A stretch of DNA of 64,000 nucleotides from Candidatus Nanopelagicales bacterium (GTDB taxonomy: Bacteria > Actinomycetota > Actinomycetes > S36-B12). Both the position numbers and the translations under genes were made by a program. The notes beneath the pieces were generated by a model. That model was not told the origin of the DNA. It did not search any database and saw only the letters and a list, made by a program, of their open reading frames with translations. The first letter of the stretch is position 1. Every line of letters begins with the position of its first letter. Location of the stretch: assembly GCA_018402075.1 (NCBI GenBank), contig JAGYJP010000004.1, positions 1 through 64,000 on the forward strand. The letters are read 5' to 3'. Below are positions 42,270 to 52,106 of the stretch, in pieces.

Positions 42270-43265
42270 ATGCGCGTTCTCATTACCGGGGTTGCCGGGC
42301 AAGATGGAACGATTCTTGCTCACCTGCTCGAGCGTGAAAATGCCGAGACAGTTGGCTTAGTCAAGCCGGGTCACGATTCTTCTGACCTCGATCGTTTAAG
42401 GCAATACGCGCCTTCCATGGAGATCCGTGAATGTGATTTGGCTGATGCGCCAACATTGCAGGAAATCGTGGTAGACGCTCGACCGGATCAAATATTTAAT
42501 TTTGGCGGAATCAGTTCAATCGTTGAGTCCATCAGTGACCCCGAAATTACACGACAAATAAATGTTGGATCGGTGGAAGCGATTCTTAGTGCAATGCGCG
42601 TCTTGAAATCCCGTGGCACTGATGCACGACTTGTAGCAGCAGCATCGGGAACGATTTTTGAAGGCGTGGATCGTTCGCCACAGACGGAGCAAACTGAGAT
42701 TTCACCAAACTCGCCATACGCGCAATCAAAAGCCGAAGTTATTCGTATGTTGCGGTCTGCTCGGGAAATTGAGGGACTCTTTACCACTAGTGCGATTCTG
42801 TATAACCACGAATCTCCCCTCCGCGGCGAAGGGTTCGTCACCCGCAAGATCAGCATGGCAGTTGCGAAGATCGCTGCAGGGTTGCAAGAGACCCTTGAGT
42901 TAGGAAATATCGAGGTGGCGCGTGATTGGGGTTGGGCACCTGATTACGTGAATGGCATGAGATCAATGCTCGATCATGGTGTGCCTAAGGACTTTGTACT
43001 TGCTACAGGAATATCCCACCGTCTGTCGTATTTTGTGCAGAAGGCATTCAGCGCTGTCGGAATCATGGATTGGCAGGAACGTGTTGTGTCCACCGAAGTC
43101 AATCAACGGAAGATTGATACAAATCTATTAGTGGGTGATTCCAGATCTGCCTACATTGAACTTGGGTGGAGGCATACGGTCGACTTTGACTCCATGGCTG
43201 CTGCAATGGTGGGCTTCGATCAGGAATTACTCGTCAACCCTCTAGGTTTATGGACTAATTTCTGA
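42270..43265 (+). CDS. SDR epimerase/reductase, GDP-4-keto-6-deoxymannose reductase-like
   Basis: This 331-residue extended SDR starts MRVLITGVAGQDGTILAHLL. The active site is AAASGTIFEGVDRSPQTEQT and SPYAQSKAEVIRM, with catalytic Tyr and Lys in YAQSK. It also carries NHESPLRGEGFVTRKIS, very like GMD. Both GMD and RMD (GDP-D-rhamnose-forming) branches keep such motifs. Being directly after gmd, it is probably the reductase or a second dehydratase for GDP-6-deoxyhexose. Distance is 8 nt, so it is an operon with gmd. Exact product is inferred. Confidence 0.8.
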   Translation: MRVLITGVAGQDGTILAHLLERENAETVGLVKPGHDSSDLDRLRQYAPSMEIRECDLADAPTLQEIVVDARPDQIFNFGGISSIVESISDPEITRQINVGSVEAILSAMRVLKSRGTDARLVAAASGTIFEGVDRSPQTEQTEISPNSPYAQSKAEVIRMLRSAREIEGLFTTSAILYNHESPLRGEGFVTRKISMAVAKIAAGLQETLELGNIEVARDWGWAPDYVNGMRSMLDHGVPKDFVLATGISHRLSYFVQKAFSAVGIMDWQERVVSTEVNQRKIDTNLLVGDSRSAYIELGWRHTVDFDSMAAAMVGFDQELLVNPLGLWTNF

Positions 43266-43281
43266 AAAGATCCATCTATGA

Positions 43282-43539
43282 CTATTGGCGCCAACGGTTG
43301 AAATTTCTAAGCCCGGGCAACACTTCATGTGAAATTTTTCCGACTCGCACTAATTGGGTTATAAAGCGTTGACCACCAATATAGATACTCCAACTATCTC
43401 TGTCAACGGTGCGATTTGCACCCGAAGCCCGGCCACCTGATTCGATAACCAAGCCAGCATACCCAAACTTCTGAAGAGTCCTTGCTGCAGCGAGAACGGT
43501 TGGCCCCACTCCAACAAATACGGTTTCGACTGACACCAA
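43282..43539 (-). pseudogene. Fragment of a dinucleotide-binding oxidoreductase
   Basis: The 85-residue frame starts MVSVETVFVGVGPTVLAAAR and then TLQKFGYAGLVIESGGRASG, the start of an FAD/NAD Rossmann fold as in GMC-type oxidoreductases. It ends after 85 residues, while whole enzymes are 400-600. The first GxGxxG glycine pattern is also altered (GVGPTV). It is therefore a remnant, between the reductase gene and the large membrane protein. Confidence 0.45.
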
Positions 43540-43660
43540 TTACCCTATTTCAAATCTTTTCTGCCTTGAGATACGAGTGTATCCAGTCCTACTGGTAGCG
43601 CCATGTTAGAGACGCAAGCCTTTCATTCGATTTGCTTTCGGCATATTTAGTCCAAGCCAA

Positions 43661-45217
43661 TTACTCTTCCATGGTCAATGCTGAGCCCGGGCATAGAAAG
43701 ATCAAGTATTGTTGTGAACCAGCGGAAACTTTCTCGATTTCAGCGCACCCCATGCGCGCATTCAAAAGCCCTTCCTCTCCCCATGGCTCGATCGGGTTCG
43801 CATTTACGGCCGTTACGTAGGTTTGGGAAACCTCACTACCTGCGAGTGGGAATCTGTCATAGCGAACGCTAATTGGGCGGAGATCGAATGAGGATGCATA
43901 TGAAATTGGAATCACATCAAGATAAGACCCATACACGACCTGCACCCCGTTATCTCTTAATGCGTTGGCTTGGGACATGATCTCTGATTGGTACTGCTTC
44001 TTGATTTCAATGTTTGTGGGCAAATCTTTGTAGAAGGCCCAATTGTGGGTGACCATGGAAGTTCCTTCTAAGACCAATAAAGCGGATGTAATTGACACCG
44101 CAAGCCACTTGGGAGAAATTGCAGTCGGAAGTGCACCAATAGTGATCCAGAACAAGACCGATAGTGATGTTGCGTAGAACCAAACCGTGTCAACGAAGGT
44201 GACAAAGAGCATGATGCTGAAAATCACGCCGCACCAAGCCGTTGAAATCAAGACGATGTTTTGAGGCCATTTCCTCCTTCGTAAGGCTAGGAGCCAACCA
44301 CTCAGAGCAACGGCAATCACGCTCAGGACGAGTGTCCACGTTATTGCGGATTGAACCGAACTGGAGATGAAATCTTGAGACGGGGGGAGTCCAACTGCGT
44401 AAGGCAGGACAACGCTGGTGTAGTCGGGAATGCCATTGAGGCCAAGTGAATTGAGATAAATGTCTCGAACAAAAAACGGTATCCGGGATGGATCCCACGT
44501 GTTGTTTCCAGTAAAGAATAGATAGGAGATAACGGCCGGCAGAATCCCAATAATGAACCCCCCAGCAAGTTGGAATATTTGTTTGATGATAGGTCGAGTA
44601 ATGAGAAGAACGAGAATGCCAAGTGGAATGATAAGAATCGATACATTGGGATGTGCGAAAAAGCCTAGTCCAATCAGCAAGCCCGCTATCGGAATGCGCC
44701 AGCCACCTGTCTTGGTCGACCGAGTGAATAGATAGGCACCAATAACCACCAATAACCATGATGTGTCGTAATTTCCTACGAGCCACCAATTGCCAACCCT
44801 GTTTCCTTCTGGACCTGAAAGACCGTGAATGATTGTCGGGCCAATGAATATTGAAATAAGAAATGCCCAGTGATGTCCACTGGGAAAAAGGTTGAGAAAG
44901 AGCTTGGCTGTGAAGAAGCCTGTGAAAAACGCGAAGAAAACTCTAGGAAAAGTATGTAAATAGAAATTACCCGGTGCAATTGCCTCGGCAAGGATTTGAA
45001 TTGGATACTCAATAGGGCCAGCATGCTTTTGCCCAGGGAAGGACAAAACAACACGAGGGTCGCTGAAAAGAGATTGCACTTGAACGGCATCTGCCAACAT
45101 GTCTTGATTTGGAATTACCGCGAGCCATGCGAGGAACGCCCAAAGAGAGCAAGACAGGCCCGCTAAGAGTACAAATCCTCTATTTGAAAGTCTCCGCTTA
45201 CTGCGTGAGTTTATCAT
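43661..45217 (-). CDS. Polytopic membrane protein, GT-C-like
   Basis: This 518-residue protein has about ten hydrophobic spans. The first loop holds NQDMLADAVQVQSLFSDPRV with two Asp, like the catalytic loop of GT-C enzymes. Motifs GFFAHPNVSILIIPLGILVL and GNYDTSWLLVVIGAYLFTRS follow. The C-terminal third is outside (VVYGSYLDVIPISYASSFDL). It may transfer a sugar from a lipid-linked donor; no specific family is identified. It is divergent from the Wzy-like gene. A TAACGT box is 5 nt before the ATG. Confidence 0.6.
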   Translation of the reverse strand: MINSRSKRRLSNRGFVLLAGLSCSLWAFLAWLAVIPNQDMLADAVQVQSLFSDPRVVLSFPGQKHAGPIEYPIQILAEAIAPGNFYLHTFPRVFFAFFTGFFTAKLFLNLFPSGHHWAFLISIFIGPTIIHGLSGPEGNRVGNWWLVGNYDTSWLLVVIGAYLFTRSTKTGGWRIPIAGLLIGLGFFAHPNVSILIIPLGILVLLITRPIIKQIFQLAGGFIIGILPAVISYLFFTGNNTWDPSRIPFFVRDIYLNSLGLNGIPDYTSVVLPYAVGLPPSQDFISSSVQSAITWTLVLSVIAVALSGWLLALRRRKWPQNIVLISTAWCGVIFSIMLFVTFVDTVWFYATSLSVLFWITIGALPTAISPKWLAVSITSALLVLEGTSMVTHNWAFYKDLPTNIEIKKQYQSEIMSQANALRDNGVQVVYGSYLDVIPISYASSFDLRPISVRYDRFPLAGSEVSQTYVTAVNANPIEPWGEEGLLNARMGCAEIEKVSAGSQQYLIFLCPGSALTMEE

Positions 45218-45333
45218 TTATTACGTTATGCCTCCCAGTCGTTCCAGCAACACAATCCTCCATGAGACTCGGGAAGGCTACCCTAGTTTGCGACATTTCC
45301 TAGCAATATCTTTCAAACATATATAGTGGCAAC

Positions 45334-46593
45334 GTGATGAAATTGGGGGCAAGGGCTTGGTATTTGTGGCTTGCTTTTGCTGCTTCACCGTTAACCATTC
45401 TGATCAATTCGATGGCACCATTTGAGCCGACTTTTAAGGCTCAAAACTTGGCGGTTATTTTTGGCCTACTAACTGCCGCACTAGTAGTAATTCTCTGGAT
45501 CCCATGTAGATCCGAAAGCCGAATGACTGGAACGCTTAAAGTCTTCCTCTGGCTTATTGTTGCCGCCTGGGGTCTCCAAATTATTGCATCTGCGTTTGAT
45601 GGGTATTTCTTTAATCACACGACCTATTTTGTTCCCCTACTTTTAATACTTATTTACCTGAAGCCTCCAACTAAATCGGATTTCATCATCGCGGGACTAG
45701 TGCTGGGGTACAGCCTGGTATTTATCCTTCTGGTGACCTTGATTTTCGGCGGTCAGGTAGGTATCCCGAATGGTTTTGATACGCCCGAGAGCGGAGACTC
45801 AACCCGAATCCCCTTCATAACGGATTTCCTTGGCATCGACGGTAGGTGGGGTGGTCCTTTTGGGAGCGTCAATATCTCATCGGCTGCGGGATCACTTCTC
45901 GTAATGTTGAGCCTTTATTATCGTGGGTGGCATAAGGGACTATTTCTTTTCACGGGGCTGTTGACATTATTTCTCGGTCAAGCTCGGACGAGTGCCTTTG
46001 CCCTACTTTTTGGCCTGATGATTTTCGTGTTCTGGAGTTCACCGTTCTTGAGACTCAAGTTTCACAACCTCATTCGTTGGATCTCCATAATTTCAGCGAT
46101 GGCGCTCACAGCCTTTTACATCGCATTAGTTGATCCTACGTTCAACTACAGAACTCCAACATGGGATTTCTACTGGGGACTAATACAGGGCTCACCCTGG
46201 ACTGGTGTGGGAAACAGCGGGGTTAGTTCAGCAGTCATACAAGTGAATGAAGCAGACTTGCCAGGGCCGATTTTTGACCACGGTCACAGTATCTATGTGG
46301 ATGGCTTTGCTCGTTATGGAATTCCGTGGTTGTTGATAACACTTGCGATTTTTAGTGTCGCATTTTTTATTACGTGGGTGGCACGACGTGGGTACTTCAC
46401 ATCAAAGGGTTTGGCGATGGTCACTTTTGTATTTCTTGCAGGATCAACTGAGACAGTATTTTCTTGGTCTTATGCCACGATCTATATGTTGGCACTACTG
46501 TTCTGCGTATTTTTGGCGAGTAACATTCAAGGTCACAGTGGATCACAGTCCAAAAGCGACAGAGTACAAGCTGATTCTGAAATTGCGAATTAG
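45334..46593 (+). CDS. O-antigen polymerase/ligase-like membrane protein (Wzy)
   Basis: This 419-residue protein has about eleven transmembrane helices. A large outer loop between the later helices carries WDFYWGLIQGSPWTGVGNSG and IFDHGHSIYVDGFARYGIPW, the 'GvGn...HnsyL...yG' pattern of the Wzy_C/O-antigen ligase family. GQARTSAFALLFGLM is also typical. It would polymerise or ligate repeat units outside the membrane. The GTG start follows a TATAGT box by 6 nt. An ATG right after could be the start instead. Confidence 0.85.
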   Translation: MMKLGARAWYLWLAFAASPLTILINSMAPFEPTFKAQNLAVIFGLLTAALVVILWIPCRSESRMTGTLKVFLWLIVAAWGLQIIASAFDGYFFNHTTYFVPLLLILIYLKPPTKSDFIIAGLVLGYSLVFILLVTLIFGGQVGIPNGFDTPESGDSTRIPFITDFLGIDGRWGGPFGSVNISSAAGSLLVMLSLYYRGWHKGLFLFTGLLTLFLGQARTSAFALLFGLMIFVFWSSPFLRLKFHNLIRWISIISAMALTAFYIALVDPTFNYRTPTWDFYWGLIQGSPWTGVGNSGVSSAVIQVNEADLPGPIFDHGHSIYVDGFARYGIPWLLITLAIFSVAFFITWVARRGYFTSKGLAMVTFVFLAGSTETVFSWSYATIYMLALLFCVFLASNIQGHSGSQSKSDRVQADSEIAN

Positions 46594-46867
46594 TTGTTGA
46601 TCTCGAATTAGCAACATTGGATTCGCTAGGGTCGACGAGAACCACCCCACCCACATTGGATGAATATGTAGGTATTGGATCCAACGATTGGATGCCCTGA
46701 TCCAATGTCAATATAGGTAACCACCTGCTTTGGGAGCCAGTGCGGCAAAACAATATCCTCTCCAAACTGTAAGTAACTCTTGCTAGATTAAGTGCGTCTA
46801 AATTGCTGCTGTTGTTTGTACCGTGGTCACCAAATGTTGAAGCGACGGCGAAGATTGAAGTTCCCAA
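46594..46867 (-). pseudogene. Fragment of an FkbM-family methyltransferase
   Basis: On the minus strand one frame reads QFGEDIVLPHWLPKQVVTYI, DIGSGHPIVGSNTYIFIQCG and WGG. After a one-base shift it continues VLVDPSESNVANSR. This is the FkbM opening (YVDIGA.HP..SNT...GW.G...DP). The body of the family, about 150 further residues, is missing where the Wzy gene begins. The stretch 46594-46974 holds nothing else. It is a truncated relic. Confidence 0.5.
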
Positions 46868-46974
46868 TTAGCTTGAGGTCCTTGGATAGAATCTTTGCTT
46901 TGTTGGTTTGCGTCACGCAAAGAATGTCTCGAACAAATTAGGCCTTCCGCCTATGACCCCATATTCAACCCACT

Positions 46975-47815
46975 TCAGTGAATCAACGATTCCTTTATCC
47001 ACGAGTAATAACGAAGAACCGTAAAGGAGGCAAGAAACGGGGTATTCGAGACGGCCTTAGAGATTGGGATGCTCCGAATGGGCGTGAGGAAGTCAGCCCT
47101 TAACGGGTGACTCAGTGACTTGAGCTTTCGGTTCAAACCCCAGCCATTGGTTTTTCCTCTTTCATACACCTCGTGATCGGAGATGCCATACATGCGACAC
47201 CTGATCTTGACTTCGTCCCAATTAACTTTGCCAATTTCGAACACGAATGCGGGAGATATGGCGAATTTGGCATTGAATTCTTCTAGCCACCGTTCACATA
47301 ATTCGGAGTCATCAGAGAAAACTGTGGAGTGGTCGTATGGGTTTTGACGAATCAACTCACCTAGAAAAGAGACTGGGCGTACCGATGATCCGAATTGGTC
47401 CAGGAATAAATCTCCCCTCACGCCAAGCGTTTAGGCCATTCGCCACAAAACCAGTTTCTTGAATTTTTGTTTGAGCACTTACTCCTTGATAGGCACCCTG
47501 AATTAGCGTGGTGAGCATTAGATCAAGTTGCCCCTCAGGCATGACATTGTCTGAGCCCATGTTTAGGACATAAGCACCCGTGCTGCGAGCGATTCCAATA
47601 TTACGTGCATTTCCTAGACCCGTACCGGGGTCGGTGAGAACGAGGTCTGCGAGCCCGTGGGCGATGTCAGCGGTCCCATCAGTGGAATTAGCATCAACAA
47701 CGATTATTTGTCCGACATCTGCTTGACGCAGTGATTGGAGGCATTGCTCAATTCCGGAGATTGAATTCTTTGTGCAAACTATTGCTGATACGTCCCTAGT
47801 GCTGACAGATTCCAT
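46975..47815 (-). pseudogene. GT2 glycosyltransferase, one frameshift
   Basis: The N-terminal part reads VSAIVCTKNSISGIEQCLQS, IIVVDANSTDGTADIAHGLA and YVLNMGSDNVMPEGQLDLML (SDN in the metal-site place). It then runs on to RIIGTPSLF. An extra T in the minus-strand run (47365-47368) breaks the frame. The other frame continues LGELIRQNPYDHSTVFSDDS to the end at 46975. Repaired, it has about 280 residues and is a complete family 2 enzyme. It lies 5 nt after the ABC exporter gene in the same direction. Confidence 0.8.
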
Positions 47816-47820
47816 GGTGA

Positions 47821-49747
47821 TTACAGACCGAGAAGAGACGCTTGATGTTCGAAATCAGGAACTTTTTGTCGAATTTCGTCAAATGTTCCGATGGCAACTA
47901 TCTCGCCTTCATGCAAATAAACTACTTTGTCGACATTGCGGACAGTAGCTAATCGATGGGCAACCGTGATTGTGGTGACTTCGCCTTCAAGTTCTTGCAA
48001 TGTCTCCGTTATTGCTCTTTCTGTTTCAGAATCGAGGGAACTCGTGGCCTCGTCAAGGACGAGTAGCTTTGGACGGGTGTAAAGGGCTCGGGCAATACCA
48101 AGTCGTTGTCTTTGACCACCACTAAGTTTGAAACCGCGTTCGCCAATTCTTGTCTCGAGCCCTTCACGATTCTCTGCCAGAAAATCAGCGAGGTGTGCCC
48201 GGTGCAGGGCATCCCACACGAGGTCCTCGCTCACTGTGCCTCGTGGGAGACCTAGAGCAACGTTGTCTCGGACCGTTCCTTCTACGAGTGCGACTGCTTG
48301 CGGAACATAAGAAATAGCACCTGGCCAACGGTCAATGGCCTGCCGTGGAGTGAGGCCGCTGATTGTGACGGAACCCACATCAGGTTCGAGAACTCCCAGA
48401 ATTACGTCAGCGAGTGTGGATTTACCAGCACCCGTTGAACCGACAAATGCAATTGACGTGCCACTAGGGACAGTGAAACTTGCATCTAGGAGTGCAGGCC
48501 ATGGGGCATCGGGATAACTCAAAGTCGCCTTATGAACGACAACTGTGGACTCAAAATCCGGAAAACCTTTAATTACTTGATCGTGGATCATGTCTGCGGT
48601 GATTCGTGGAGCAGTCTTCTTTTGGGAGTCTACTTGATTCTTTTGCAGTACATCAAACATGAAATATGTGGGTTGCGCCATGACACTGGCGTTTCGGATT
48701 GTAATGCCAGCTCCCTGAAGTCGAAGTAATGAGGGAACCACTCGCGATCCAGCAGCCAAGAAGAGAGCAACAGTTGCTGCGGCTGCCGCCCAGTCTTTTG
48801 TGACGAATTGAACAATTCCAAGAAGCAAGACTCCAAAATAGAGCGCTACCTCAAGCGACGTACTTTGGAATTTCCATGAGAAATGAGTTGGAAGCACTTG
48901 CACCCGCGTACTTGCCAACAAGGGCTTCGTACCGATTTATATACAGATCACGGCGGTTGAGAACAGTCGTTTCCCGATAAGTGCTTAGTGCCTCTGAAAC
49001 GGCAGTGAGCGTATCGATCGAAGTATCAGTCACGACTTGGGCGTATTGCGCTGTTCGTCGTCCCAACACTCTGTGAAGAATAAGAACAATAACCCCGAAG
49101 AAAACCGCCACAGCGAGTGTGAGGATTGGATCATAAACGAGAAGTGCGATGCCGATTATGCTGAAGAGAAAAACTTCCGCCGCGATAGTGATTGTTGAAC
49201 CTAGGAGGGCAACCATGGCGGCACTGGCACCGCTGCCCAGTGCATATGTTGCCTCGGAAGTGGTCCAACGTTGAACAAAACTTAGAGGTTGCCCTAGGAA
49301 CTCGCGAGCCAAACGTGCAGATAGATCAGCCTGGCGATTTGCCAGGAAACGAATAATTCGACGGGCTAAGAAAGCTGAAATGACTGTCTTAGAGATCAAA
49401 ATAACCACAGCGACTAAAGCTAACAAGACACTCAATTGTGAAACAGTGAAAGAGCCCAGTCCAAATCGATCTAATCCACTGGAAACCCACTCGGGAAGTT
49501 CGTTGACCCCAATTCCGGTAACGGCCACCGCGGCGAGAAGTCCAATAAGTGCAATTCCGATGAGATCCAAGATTCCAAGCGATATTTGGATTCCAGCAAC
49601 AATGTAAAGCAAGCGTCTTTTCCCAGGGTTAAGCATGGAGATTGACTTACTAATTCCTCCGATGATTGAGGGCTTGGGGAAGTCCACCACATTGAGACCA
49701 TTATGGGGATTATCTGGTTCAGGGGTTACTCTCGGCGTCTTTGCCAT
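47821..49747 (-). pseudogene. ABC exporter (MsbA/PglK-like), one frameshift
   Basis: Read as one, this is a half-size exporter of about 640 residues. The membrane domain (48851-49747) starts after PSIIGGISKSISMLNPGKRR and has six helices. The ATPase domain (47821-48900) has Walker A FVGSTGAGKSTLADVILG, Q-loop YVPQAVALVEG, signature LSGGQRQRLGIARALY, Walker B LLVLDEATSSLDS and H-loop TVAHRLATV. The break is near 48854-48862 (one extra base). Such exporters flip lipid-linked oligosaccharides. Its ATG has a TAGGCT box 6 nt upstream that overlaps the promoter of the divergent gene. Confidence 0.85.
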
Positions 49748-49752
49748 ACGGC

Positions 49753-49759
49753 TAGCCTA
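49753..49759. promoter_or_regulatory. Overlapping divergent -10 boxes
   Basis: TAGCCT (49753-49758, plus strand) lies 6 nt before the ATG at 49765. TAGGCT (49754-49759, minus strand) lies 6 nt before the ATG at 49747. The two boxes share five base pairs, so only one polymerase can open this site at a time. Confidence 0.65.
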
Positions 49760-49764
49760 CTTTC

Positions 49765-50622
49765 ATGGCTAGCCCAACCCTATTCATTGGTGTGGTGAGC
49801 CATTCGCGTTCCACTTTCACCGTGAATCAGGGGGAAGAAGGACTTGCCGCAAATCTCGTTAAGCAATTGAGTGACCTAGGTACTTCTGCTTCATACTCGA
49901 TAAATGTTCGCAATGATTTTGATACCTCTGGAGTTCCGGCAACCAGATCAGTGTTTCGGTCTGGCATTGCAGAAGAGGTTCGGCTGGAGCGTCAGTGGAA
50001 TGCATTTCTTGGCGTTCGTCAAGGAATGACTTTTTGGGCCCGTCACTTTGCTCGTTTGCTTCGCGTTCAATCATTTTTGTTTCGTAAGACCAATGCTGCA
50101 GAGATTCAACGTCTGATCAACATCGAGCTTTCTCACACGAGATTAATGAAAGAGGGTTTGGACTCAGGGGCACCCTGGGTCTTGATAATTGAAGATGATG
50201 CTGCGACACCAGACACTGTGGATCTTGCTTATGGATTGGTAGGAATTTTTACTCTCAACCCTCCAATCTCTTTCGTGAATCTTTCCCGCTCATTTGATCT
50301 CTCAGATTTGGGTATAGGTCACCTACTCCATTCCACAGATGAAAATGAATGGGTTGGGCATAGTGAAAGAAAGATTCTTATTGCTGACCGACCAGCAACA
50401 AACACTGTCTGTGCGATTCTCTACAAACGCCGATTCCTAGAGTACCTATTTGGGGAACTCGAGTTGATTCCGATGCAACCGGTAGTCCCTATTGATTGGC
50501 GATTAAACCAGGCATTAATGAATCTATGGAATAAAGGATTGATCGGAGCGGGAGATTGCTGGTTTGTGGAGCCAGCTCCAATTATTCAACTTTCTATGGT
50601 TCGAGACCGCGAGGGTAAGTGA
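49765..50622 (+). CDS. GT25-like glycosyltransferase
   Basis: The 285-residue protein has LSHTRLMKEGLDSGAPWVLI followed by IEDDAATPDTVDLAYGL, the 'EDDA' metal-binding site of GT25 (LgtB/LPS) enzymes. A further SFVNLSRSFDLSDLGI and IDWRLNQALMNLWNKG, which resembles the family's 'DW.l' segment, support it. The N-terminus IGVVSHSRSTFTVNQGEEGL is less typical. It faces the ABC exporter gene head to head. Confidence 0.65.
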   Translation: MASPTLFIGVVSHSRSTFTVNQGEEGLAANLVKQLSDLGTSASYSINVRNDFDTSGVPATRSVFRSGIAEEVRLERQWNAFLGVRQGMTFWARHFARLLRVQSFLFRKTNAAEIQRLINIELSHTRLMKEGLDSGAPWVLIIEDDAATPDTVDLAYGLVGIFTLNPPISFVNLSRSFDLSDLGIGHLLHSTDENEWVGHSERKILIADRPATNTVCAILYKRRFLEYLFGELELIPMQPVVPIDWRLNQALMNLWNKGLIGAGDCWFVEPAPIIQLSMVRDREGK

Positions 50623-50634
50623 CATAATGCGTCG

Positions 50635-51417
50635 GTGAGTTCCCTGGAGAGGTTTGTTGACCAAACAGCGCGGAAGTTCGGCTTGCAGATTTCTCGGGTT
50701 TCCTCGGTTGGATCGCAATTGCCCGTAGAGGCTACGCAGCGTGACATGGACCTTATCCACTCCCTAAGGCCGTACACAATGACTTCGAGTGAGCGCTTAT
50801 GGTCCCTAATCAATGCAGTGAGGCACGTAGTTGACAACCGGGTACCAGGCGATTTCGTGGAGTGTGGGGTGTGGCGAGGTGGCAGTGTCATGGCCATGGC
50901 TAAGGAATTACGTGCCTTGGGAGTCAATGATCGCAGGATTTGGCTGTACGACACGTTTGCGGGAATGACTGCTCCCACCTCGGCTGACATAGAAGCAGGT
51001 TCAGGGGTTACTGCTCGTGAGATGTTGGCGACAACACCAGTTCAGGATGGTGACAATGTGTGGTGCGTGGCAGGGCGTGCAGATGTAGAGGCAAATGTTC
51101 GTTCAACCGGGTACCCATTTGAACAGTTCACATTCGTTGAAGGTGATGTTGCTCAGACGCTGCGACAAAATGCACCTGAGAAAATTTCTCTCCTTCGACT
51201 GGACACCGATTGGTATGAGTCCACCAAGGTCGAACTAGAGGTTCTCTATCCACGTCTGAGTGTTGGTGGTGTGTGCATACTTGATGATTACGGACATTGG
51301 CAGGGCGCTCGCAAAGCTGTTGATGAATATTTTGACAAGCTTGGATTCCGCCCCTATATGCATCCAATTGATTACTCCGGGCGAGTAATGATTAAGACGG
51401 TGGCACATGACTCCTGA
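50635..51417 (+). CDS. TylF/MycF-family O-methyltransferase
   Basis: This 260-residue protein contains NRVPGDFVECGVWRGGSVMA, IWLYDTFAGMTAPT, EKISLLRLDTDWYESTKVEL and GGVCILDDYGHWQGARKAVD. These are the diagnostic motifs of the macrocin-O-methyltransferase (TylF) family, with Asp residues (LDTDWY, DDYGHW) binding the metal. They methylate sugar hydroxyls. The GTG is preceded by a CATAAT box 6 nt upstream. It overlaps the next gene by 11 nt. Confidence 0.9.
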   Translation: MSSLERFVDQTARKFGLQISRVSSVGSQLPVEATQRDMDLIHSLRPYTMTSSERLWSLINAVRHVVDNRVPGDFVECGVWRGGSVMAMAKELRALGVNDRRIWLYDTFAGMTAPTSADIEAGSGVTAREMLATTPVQDGDNVWCVAGRADVEANVRSTGYPFEQFTFVEGDVAQTLRQNAPEKISLLRLDTDWYESTKVELEVLYPRLSVGGVCILDDYGHWQGARKAVDEYFDKLGFRPYMHPIDYSGRVMIKTVAHDS

Positions 51418-52105
51418 ACAGGAGCAAGCGCTCGCTCAAGATGGCGATGGTTACCATCAACGAAATTATGCTGGCATTGGAACGATCGCTGATCCAGCTT
51501 TTGAACAAATGCAAATTCTGCATCAGGTTTCACCCATTCAATCTGTGCTTGAAATTGGCTGCACAACCGGATTTCGATTGGAAAAGGCGCGCAAGGCTTT
51601 TGGTGCTCGGTGCTCTGGCATCGAGATCTCACCGACAGCTGTTGCCGAAGGAAATCAGTTGTACCCGGAAGTTGAGCTCCGTGTAGGTGCGGCACCGAGA
51701 GACTTACAGCATTGGGCTGGGGAAAAGTTTGATGTCGTGCTTATCGGTCACTTGCAGTATTTGCTGCCGCGAGAGGATCTTTTTCCGCTCGCGGCAAGTG
51801 TGGATTCTTTGCTCAATGACGGCGGTCATGTGATCACCATGGATTTTATTTACCCAAGCCCCACGCGTTCAACATATTCGCACACCTCTGCCCTGGAGGT
51901 CTTCAAACACAATCCCTCGGCCCCTTGGACCTGGAGTCCGACCTACTTTCTGGTGAGCCGACAGATTTACCCTCAGTCAGCGAAATTAACCGATCAGGTG
52001 GATCCCAAAGCCTGGCAGACGGTGGATGTGATTCGCAAACTTTCGATTGAACAGGGATATTCCTCAACTGAGCCACCGGCTTCCGTGCACGCTGGGAATT
52101 CATAG
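51407..52105 (+). CDS. Class I SAM-dependent methyltransferase
   Basis: This 232-residue protein carries SVLEIGCTTGFRLEKARKAF (motif I, about residues 46-65), CSGIEISPTAVAEGN, and FDVVLIGHLQYLLPREDLF as motif IV. The late region LNDGGHVITMDFIYP is the usual post-motif strand. It probably modifies a sugar on the glycan. Its start overlaps the TylF gene and the next GT starts 2 nt after its stop. Confidence 0.83.
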   Translation: MTPEQEQALAQDGDGYHQRNYAGIGTIADPAFEQMQILHQVSPIQSVLEIGCTTGFRLEKARKAFGARCSGIEISPTAVAEGNQLYPEVELRVGAAPRDLQHWAGEKFDVVLIGHLQYLLPREDLFPLAASVDSLLNDGGHVITMDFIYPSPTRSTYSHTSALEVFKHNPSAPWTWSPTYFLVSRQIYPQSAKLTDQVDPKAWQTVDVIRKLSIEQGYSSTEPPASVHAGNS

Positions 52106-52106
52106 A

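Noticed and set aside
46421..46593. Minus-strand frame continuing under the Wzy-like gene
   Set aside because: It has no family motif there and overlaps a good membrane-protein gene; only the part above 46594 resembles FkbM.
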